NCBI GenBank assembly: GCA_034437575.1 | Contig: DAOTTY010000283.1 | Span: 1 to 11,050, forward strand | Origin: DAOTTY01 sp034437575 | GTDB lineage: Bacteria; Chloroflexota; Anaerolineae; Aggregatilineales; Phototrophicaceae | DNA: 11,050 nucleotides | Direction of reading: 5' to 3' | Shown here: positions 7,055 through 11,050 of the stretch, one piece after another | Layout of the letters: every line of letters starts with the position of its first letter | Position numbering within the stretch: the stretch's first letter is position 1 | Position numbers and translations under genes: made by a program | Notes under the pieces: generated by a model | Seen by the model: the letters and a program-made list of their open reading frames with translations, nothing else | Databases searched by the model: none | What the model was told of the DNA's origin: nothing

Positions 7055-7060
7055 TATAAT
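7055..7060 (+). promoter_or_regulatory. Consensus -10 element for the nfeD-flotillin operon
   Basis: A perfect TATAAT stands 31 bp before the nfeD-like ATG; the -35 region is weak (GAGGCA at 7032-7037, 17 bp spacing, 3 of 6). A short hairpin TCCCC (7008-7012)/GGGGA (7021-7025) lies just upstream of the -35. The leader contains the 9-bp palindrome GTGATTCAC (7069-7077). Confidence 0.5.
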
Positions 7061-7091
7061 GTGTGGTAGTGATTCACCGTTGGAGAATGTC

Positions 7092-7727
7092 ATGACGTTC
7101 GTTTTTGGGGCAATGATGGTCGTCGGGCTGTTATATTTGTTATCAGTCATCCTCGGCGGCCTGGGCGAGATATTTGATTTTGGCTTAGACAGTGCCCTGG
7201 ACAATGTGGGCCTGGGCTGGCTGTTGGGCATTGATGGCGCTGTGGACGCTTTGGACGGGGCCGACGATGTGGGTAGCATCGTGGATGCGCTGGACGGGGC
7301 CGATGATGTGGCCACCAGTGCCAGCGCGGACGTTCAGGGTGTGGGCTGCATGACCATCGCTTCGTTTATGGCTGTGTTCGGTGCGATTGGTGTTGTGGGC
7401 GTGCTGAGTGAGCGCAGCCTGTGGCTGATTCTCGTCGTGGGGGTTGTCATTAGCTACGCCGTGGCCCGCCTCGTGACCGAATTACTCAAATACGTCTACC
7501 GCCAGCAAGACAACACCGCCTATTCCAAGCAGGATTTGGTGGGCAAAACCGCCCGCGCCACGATCAACTCCGCTGAGGGCAAAACCGGCGAAGTTATGGT
7601 AGAAATGAGTGGGGTGTTGAAGTTCCCGGTCAGAGAGGTCAACAGTGCTGCGCTTAGCCGTGGCGATGAGGTGCTGATCGTCGGCGTCGATGGGCGCTAC
7701 CTGCAAGTACAAAGAACGGTTTCTTAG
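7092..7727 (+). CDS. NfeD-like membrane protein with C-terminal OB-fold domain
   Basis: This 211-residue protein has three predicted membrane segments (about 2-24, 84-105 and 109-130) and a C-terminal soluble domain (about 147-208: DLVGKTARATI...GRYLQVQ) that looks like the NfeD OB-fold. It lacks the ClpP-like protease half of long NfeD proteins, so it is the short YuaF type, which works with flotillins. Between the first two membrane segments is an acidic loop with the 10-residue unit VDALDGADDV twice (51-60 and 64-73). The start is set by GGAG (7082-7085), 6 bp before the ATG. An upstream in-frame ATG at 7059 overlaps the TATAAT box and is unlikely. The flotillin gene follows after 27 bp, so the two form one operon and probably one membrane complex. 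Confidence 0.82.
   Translation: MTFVFGAMMVVGLLYLLSVILGGLGEIFDFGLDSALDNVGLGWLLGIDGAVDALDGADDVGSIVDALDGADDVATSASADVQGVGCMTIASFMAVFGAIGVVGVLSERSLWLILVVGVVISYAVARLVTELLKYVYRQQDNTAYSKQDLVGKTARATINSAEGKTGEVMVEMSGVLKFPVREVNSAALSRGDEVLIVGVDGRYLQVQRTVS
7242..7310 (+). repeat. Tandem 10-codon repeat (VDALDGADDV) in the nfeD-like gene
   Basis: Bases 7242-7271 and 7281-7310 encode the same ten residues, separated by Gly-Ser-Ile, giving a 13-residue period. The DNA copies differ at synonymous positions (for example GACGCTTTG against GATGCGCTG), so the duplication is not very recent or the peptide is under selection. Each unit holds four acidic residues in a loop between membrane segments. Confidence 0.85.
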
Positions 7728-7754
7728 GGTTTTGGTGAAGGAGAGGGTTCTAGA

Positions 7755-9227
7755 ATGCCGCTGATTCTGGGTGTCATTGGGGTCGTCATTCTGGCGGTCA
7801 TCATCTTTGTTGTTCGCTACTATCACCGTGTACCACCGAGCAAGGCGATTGTCATCTACGGCAGCGGGCAGCCGCGCATCATCACGGGTGGCGGTGCCTT
7901 TGTGAAGCCGTTCATAGAAGACTTCAAGATGCTGGACCTGACGATTATCACGATCAAAACGGAAAAAGACGAGGTTTACACGCAGAGCGGCGTGCCCATT
8001 CAGCTTGACTGGGTGGCGCAGGTGCAAATCGACAGCGAGTCCAACGCCCTCAACACAGCGGCCCGCGCCTTCCTAGACAAAACCCGTGAGGAAGTGCGGC
8101 AGGTCATCGAAGAAACGCTGAGCGCAAACTTCCGCGCTATTGTGGGCCAGATGAGTGTTGAGGGCATCCACCGCGACCGCGACACATTCATCCAGAGCGT
8201 GCAAGACCTTGCATCTGATGACGTGACGGCTATGGGCGTCCGCATCATTTCGATGGGTATTGAAGAAATCACCGACAATGAAGGCTACTTGCAGGCGATG
8301 GCCGCGCCCCAAATTGCCGCCGTCAAGCGTGATGCCAAGATTGCAGAGGCCGAAGCCGAACGTGAGGCCCGCGTGAAAGCCGCAACCGCTACCCGCGAAG
8401 CCGAGCAAGCCGAACTGAACGCCCAGCGCGAAATCTTGCAGCAGCGTGAAGCCTTACAGGTGCGCGAGGTTGAAGTTAAGCGCCGTGTGGACATTCAGGA
8501 GGCGGAAGCCGAGCAGGAAGTCCAGCAAAAACGCGCCCTTGCCGTTGAGCAGGAGCAGGAAGCCACTATTCTTGTACCGGCCCGCGCCAAGCGCGAATCC
8601 ATCGAAATTCAGGCACAAGGTGAACGTCGCCGCATTGAAATTGAAGCCGAAGCCGCGGCCAATGCCACCCGTGAGCGTGCCTTTGCGGAGGCGGAAGCCA
8701 CCGAGAAGCGCGGTTTTGCGGAGGCCGCTGTATTTGAAGCCCGCCAACGTGCGGAGGCTGAAGGTGAAAAAGCCCACCTGCTGGCAGAGGCTGAAGGTCG
8801 GCGTGAACTGGCTGCGGCCACCGCTGCGGAAGACTCGATCAACCTGCGTCAGTTCATTATTGAGGAGGTCACCAAAGCAGACGTTGCCAAAGTCGAGGCG
8901 ATTGCAATGGCCCTCTCTGGTTTGGGGGGCAATGTGCGCGTGGTGCAGTTCGGTGATGGCGGCGGCAACGCCAGAAACGGCAATACCTTCATGAACCTGC
9001 TGCTGGACATCCCCGAAGTGGCCGAAGTGTTCCGCACCAAAGTCGAAGCCCTCAGTGGGGACGACTTCGAGACAACGTTGGGCCGGGTGGTAAGCATGTT
9101 CAACTCGCTCAAAGAAGTTGACCCGAACGCCCAATTCGGCAACGGCAGCGGCCATGTGGAAATTGCGCCAACGTCTATTCCGCCAGAGGACTTCGACGAC
9201 GAACAGGGCCAAAAGCCCGAAGCCTGA
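7755..9227 (+). CDS. Flotillin-like SPFH/band-7 membrane scaffold protein (YqiK/FloT type)
   Basis: Flotillins oligomerise on the membrane and organise microdomains that affect protein assembly, fluidity and signalling. The 490-residue protein begins with one membrane segment (about 2-20, LILGVIGVVILAVIIFVV). It continues with an SPFH/band-7 domain (about 25-180: PPSKAIVIYG, GGGAFVKPF, TREEVRQVIEETL, ALNTAARAFL) and a long charged coiled coil rich in Ala, Glu and Arg (about 185-358). A C-terminal region (359-490) has LRQFIIEEVTKADVAKVEAI and a glycine-rich stretch. This order is that of bacterial FloT/YqiK. AAGGAGAGGG (7738-7747) is a strong ribosome binding site 7 bp before the ATG. The position right after an NfeD-like gene matches the known YuaF-FloT pairing. 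The C-terminal 90 residues are not recognised beyond the family. Confidence 0.92.
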   Translation: MPLILGVIGVVILAVIIFVVRYYHRVPPSKAIVIYGSGQPRIITGGGAFVKPFIEDFKMLDLTIITIKTEKDEVYTQSGVPIQLDWVAQVQIDSESNALNTAARAFLDKTREEVRQVIEETLSANFRAIVGQMSVEGIHRDRDTFIQSVQDLASDDVTAMGVRIISMGIEEITDNEGYLQAMAAPQIAAVKRDAKIAEAEAEREARVKAATATREAEQAELNAQREILQQREALQVREVEVKRRVDIQEAEAEQEVQQKRALAVEQEQEATILVPARAKRESIEIQAQGERRRIEIEAEAAANATRERAFAEAEATEKRGFAEAAVFEARQRAEAEGEKAHLLAEAEGRRELAAATAAEDSINLRQFIIEEVTKADVAKVEAIAMALSGLGGNVRVVQFGDGGGNARNGNTFMNLLLDIPEVAEVFRTKVEALSGDDFETTLGRVVSMFNSLKEVDPNAQFGNGSGHVEIAPTSIPPEDFDDEQGQKPEA

Positions 9228-9239
9228 TCCAACGCAACG

Positions 9240-9284
9240 GCGGGTGAGGGCTTTGTCGAAACGCCCCACCCACCACCCGCTTTT
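9240..9284 (+). terminator. Intrinsic terminator after the flotillin gene
   Basis: GCGGGTG (9240-9246) pairs perfectly with CACCCGC (9274-9280) and is followed by TTTT (9281-9284). Inside it GGGC (9248-9251)/GCCC (9263-9266) and TTT/AAA close a GTCG tetraloop with one bulged C. The hairpin begins 12 bp after the flotillin stop. The T tract is short, so termination may be partial. Confidence 0.65.
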
Positions 9285-9343
9285 GCACATTGCCCAAACA
9301 GCCTGTAGACTTGGCCCTACTTGCTCAAATCGACAGGCACCCC

Positions 9344-9685
9344 ATGACCCCCGAAAACCCGTCCAAACAATCCCAAAAACGCCAGATCAAGCTGCAAATC
9401 CCGCAAGACCTCAACGCAATTTACTCGAATACAGCCATCCTCAGCAGCACCAAAAACGAAATGATTTTCGACTTCGCGCAGATGCTGCCACCAGATACGC
9501 GCACGAAAGTTCAGGCCCGCATCGTCATGACACCGCAGCACGCCAAGCTGCTGCTGCACACGTTACAGCGCAATATCGAGCGCTACGAAGCACAGTATGG
9601 TGAAATTCTGGTCAGCATCCCGCCCTCACTGGCCGAACAACTCTTTGATGGCATACAACCGGAAACCGACGGCGATGACGAATAA
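9344..9685 (+). CDS. DUF3467-family protein
   Basis: This 114-residue soluble protein has no signal peptide or membrane segment. Residues about 13-90 match my memory of DUF3467: a beta-rich start (IKLQIPQDLNAIYSNTAIL), FDFAQMLP, the ARIVMTPQHAKLLLHTL block and a helix ending RYEAQYGEI. The family is widespread in bacteria and archaea; its molecular function is not established to my knowledge. The ATG at 9344 is chosen because homology begins shortly after; an in-frame TTG at 9290 would add 18 residues. The ribosome binding site is weak (AGG near 9335). A possible promoter, TTGCAC (9283-9288) with TAGACT (9306-9311) at 17 bp, overlaps the preceding terminator tail. The C-terminus overlaps the next gene by 11 bp, which suggests translational coupling to the translin-like protein and a shared task. 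Confidence 0.8.
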   Translation: MTPENPSKQSQKRQIKLQIPQDLNAIYSNTAILSSTKNEMIFDFAQMLPPDTRTKVQARIVMTPQHAKLLLHTLQRNIERYEAQYGEILVSIPPSLAEQLFDGIQPETDGDDE

Positions 9686-10337
9686 CGATATGGCCGAAAG
9701 CCTGAGCAGCATCGTAGACGGCATCCGGGCGGCGATGACGGCCCGCAGCAGCGCTCGTGACGCCGCTATTGCCCGCTCACGGGAGTTGATTCGTCATTGT
9801 GCCGAGGCCATTCGTGCGGTTCACCGCCAGGATTGGTCAACGGCAGACGCGAAACTGGCGGTCATTCGGGAACAGGCCGACGCGCTGAAGCAGGGCGTGA
9901 CTGATTACCCTGATTTGTACAACGCAGGCTACACCCAGGATGCGCTCAAAGAAGTGGTGGAGGCATTCATCACCTACGCCCTCATCCGGGAGCAAACGCT
10001 GCCCTCCCCACAAGACCTCAATGTGCCCAATAACACCTATCTGCTGGGGCTGGCAGAGGCCGCAACCGAACTACGTCGCTTCATCCTGGATATTATGCGC
10101 CGCCAGGAACAACACAGCGACGAGGCTGAACGCCTGCTCAACTGGATGGACGCCATTTACGACCAACTCGTCACGGTAGACTTCCCCGATGCCATTACAA
10201 ACGGGCTGCGCCGCCAGACGGATATTGTGCGTGGGGTACTGGAGCGCACACGCGGCGACCTGACCAACAGCCTGCGCCAGCAGCGCCTGCAAGATGCCCT
10301 ACGCCAATTTGAGAGTCGCATTGACGCAATTGAATAG
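9675..10337 (+). CDS. Translin-family protein (bacterial homologue of translin/Trax)
   Basis: The 220-residue protein is almost wholly helical, like translin and Trax, whose complex C3PO is an RNA-cleaving octamer. Family-typical segments are ARSRELIRHCAEAIRAVHRQDW, DYPDLYNAGYTQDALKEVVEA, NTYLLGLAEAATELRRF, AIYDQLVTVDFPDA and GLRRQTDIVRGVLERTRGDLT. Trax nucleases use an E..E pair plus an Asp. Here KEVVEA (E93, E96) and D183 in RQTDIVRG sit in the matching segments, so nuclease activity is possible; this mapping is from memory. The start at 9675 (ATGACGAATAAC) overlaps the DUF3467 stop by 11 bp; an in-frame ATG at 9690 is an alternative. Neither has a clear ribosome binding site, which fits coupled translation from the upstream gene. 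The substrate and biological role in bacteria are unknown. Confidence 0.82.
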   Translation: MTNNDMAESLSSIVDGIRAAMTARSSARDAAIARSRELIRHCAEAIRAVHRQDWSTADAKLAVIREQADALKQGVTDYPDLYNAGYTQDALKEVVEAFITYALIREQTLPSPQDLNVPNNTYLLGLAEAATELRRFILDIMRRQEQHSDEAERLLNWMDAIYDQLVTVDFPDAITNGLRRQTDIVRGVLERTRGDLTNSLRQQRLQDALRQFESRIDAIE

Positions 10338-10349
10338 GCGTCAGGGTAT

Positions 10350-10375
10350 GAAAATACTTTCACAAGTGTATTTTC
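10350..10375. promoter_or_regulatory. AT-rich palindrome after the translin-like gene
   Basis: GAAAATAC (10350-10357) and GTATTTTC (10368-10375) are a perfect 8-bp inverted repeat around ten bases; an alternative fold pairs ACTT with AAGT around TCAC. It starts 13 bp after the translin-like stop and lies 28 bp before the candidate -10 of the TIR gene. The stem is too AT-rich for a strong terminator, so an operator for the TIR gene is as likely as a weak terminator. Confidence 0.4.
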
Positions 10376-10378
10376 TGC

Positions 10379-10408
10379 TTGGCTACTGACCTAAAATTAA
10401 CTTATACT
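10379..10408 (+). promoter_or_regulatory. Candidate promoter for the TIR gene
   Basis: TTGGCT (10379-10384; 4 of 6 to TTGACA) and TATACT (10403-10408; 5 of 6 to TATAAT) are 18 bp apart in the most AT-rich stretch of the window. It would give a leader of about 34 nt. A separate promoter suggests that the TIR gene is not simply the third gene of the preceding operon. Confidence 0.45.
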
Positions 10409-10411
10409 GCA

Positions 10412-10439
10412 ATTGGGAGACAGACAAATCTATTGGGAG
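10412..10439 (+). repeat. 8-bp direct repeat ATTGGGAG in the TIR gene leader
   Basis: ATTGGGAG occurs at 10412-10419 and again at 10432-10439, 20 bp apart, which is about two helical turns. The second copy supplies the GGGAG ribosome binding site (9 bp before the ATG). The first copy lies around the predicted transcription start, so the pair could bind a regulator or offer alternative ribosome binding sites. Confidence 0.4.
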
Positions 10440-10448
10440 CCGTAGCAG

Positions 10449-11050
10449 ATGCTCAGCCGAGGCATCTTCATCAGCTACGATTGGGTTGACCGTGACATTG
10501 CGGAACAGTTAACCCATCGTTTACAACGCATCTATGGTCATAGCTATGTGTGGATGGACGAATACGCACACACTAGCTCAGATCGTTGGGTAACGATTCG
10601 GCGGCAAATTGCCCGCTGCGAGGCATTTTTGCTGCTTGTATCGCCCGACTCGCTCGATTCCACTTATTGCCAGATGGAGCTACAGGCCGCCCGTTACTGG
10701 GAAAAGCGCGTCATTCCGGTACAGTTGTATCCTGACGTTACTATACCGGCAGATATGCAAACGCGACTCATGGTTAACCTGACCGGTGGCCTTACGGTCG
10801 AGAGCCTGACGCAACTTCAGTGGGCCATCAACTTTGACGCCAACATCAAACCAGACATAAACCAGACGCACGTTGCACGCCCAGCAGACCCCACCCGCCC
10901 GTCGGCCACGCCAACCACTTCGACGCGCCCTAACCGCAACCTTGCCCTTACAGCCCCCCCAGCTTCGCCGTATCAGGTGATTGCTACGCCCACTCGCGCC
11001 CAACCGCCAAAGCAGTTACTCTCGTCGCTAGAAAAAACGCGCAAACATGT
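10449..11050 (+). CDS. TIR-domain protein, N-terminal part (runs off the window)
   Basis: The reading frame from ATG 10449 stays open to the window edge (200 codons seen). Residues about 5-93 form a TIR domain: the opening strand RGIFISYDWVDRDIAEQL, the SYVWMDEYAH strand and loop, IARCEAFLLLVSPDSL, then STYCQMELQAARYWEKRVIPVQL. In NAD+-cleaving TIR domains the catalytic glutamate lies in the W/YCxxEL segment; here that is E77 of YCQMEL, so NADase activity is plausible. After about residue 145 the chain becomes rich in Pro, Thr, Ala and Arg, a likely flexible linker to an unseen C-terminal domain. GGGAG (10435-10439) is the ribosome binding site. Bacterial TIR proteins act in anti-phage defence or signalling; which applies here depends on the missing part. 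Confidence 0.85.
   Translation, partial: MLSRGIFISYDWVDRDIAEQLTHRLQRIYGHSYVWMDEYAHTSSDRWVTIRRQIARCEAFLLLVSPDSLDSTYCQMELQAARYWEKRVIPVQLYPDVTIPADMQTRLMVNLTGGLTVESLTQLQWAINFDANIKPDINQTHVARPADPTRPSATPTTSTRPNRNLALTAPPASPYQVIATPTRAQPPKQLLSSLEKTRKH

Noticed and set aside
8454..9290. Antisense reading frame opposite the flotillin gene (278 codons)
   Set aside because: It is a shadow of the repetitive coiled-coil codons, has no family resemblance, and begins beyond the flotillin terminator.
10680..11003. Antisense reading frame opposite the TIR gene
   Set aside because: The plus-strand frame encodes a clear TIR domain with a ribosome binding site; the antisense product is low-complexity.
1..11050. 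tRNA, rRNA, CRISPR array, insertion sequence or phage genes
   Set aside because: None were recognised: no regularly spaced repeats, no transposase or integrase reading frames, no cloverleaf noticed in the gaps.

Overview
The window reads as ordinary bacterial chromosome of moderately high GC with dense, mostly plus-strand genes. Gene content and protein style suggest Chloroflexota (Anaerolineae-like). The clues are a Rex regulator, an NfeD/flotillin pair, a bacterial translin-like protein, a DUF3467 protein, a helix-hairpin-helix domain of the type found on ribosomal protein L21 and NuoE, and a dispersed GGGAGAGGGG-type repeat. This assignment is inference from family knowledge; no search was run.

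Layout. Bases 1-303 carry no gene but hold a hairpin repeat, a candidate promoter and an 18-bp palindrome. Bases 304-5086 encode the catalytic F1 part of ATP synthase in the order atpA, atpG, atpD, atpC. The Fo and delta genes (atpIBEFH) do not directly precede atpA. AtpG carries a C-terminal extension of roughly 130 residues that ends in a helix-hairpin-helix domain. A good intrinsic terminator (5118-5154) closes the operon and runs into the promoter of a solitary MreB-like actin gene (5244-6263). That gene converges on, and overlaps by 13 bp, the redox repressor gene rex on the minus strand.

Divergent from rex is a two-gene operon for an NfeD-like membrane protein and a YqiK/FloT-type flotillin (7092-9227), closed by a GC-rich hairpin with a T tail. 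Next come a DUF3467 protein and a translin-family protein whose genes overlap by 11 bp (9344-10337). The window ends inside a TIR-domain gene (from 10449) with its own promoter region, a palindrome and an 8-bp direct repeat upstream.

How the genes relate. AtpA, AtpG, AtpD and AtpC form the soluble F1 motor. Rex senses the NADH/NAD+ ratio and usually controls respiratory and fermentative genes. The palindrome just downstream of the predicted atpA -10 has the geometry of a Rex operator, so Rex control of ATP synthase is a testable hypothesis. NfeD and flotillin are expected to build a membrane microdomain. The last three genes (DUF3467, translin-like, TIR) are the least understood. The most unusual items are the gamma-subunit fusion, the MreB with altered nucleotide-site residues, the bacterial translin pair and the TIR gene.
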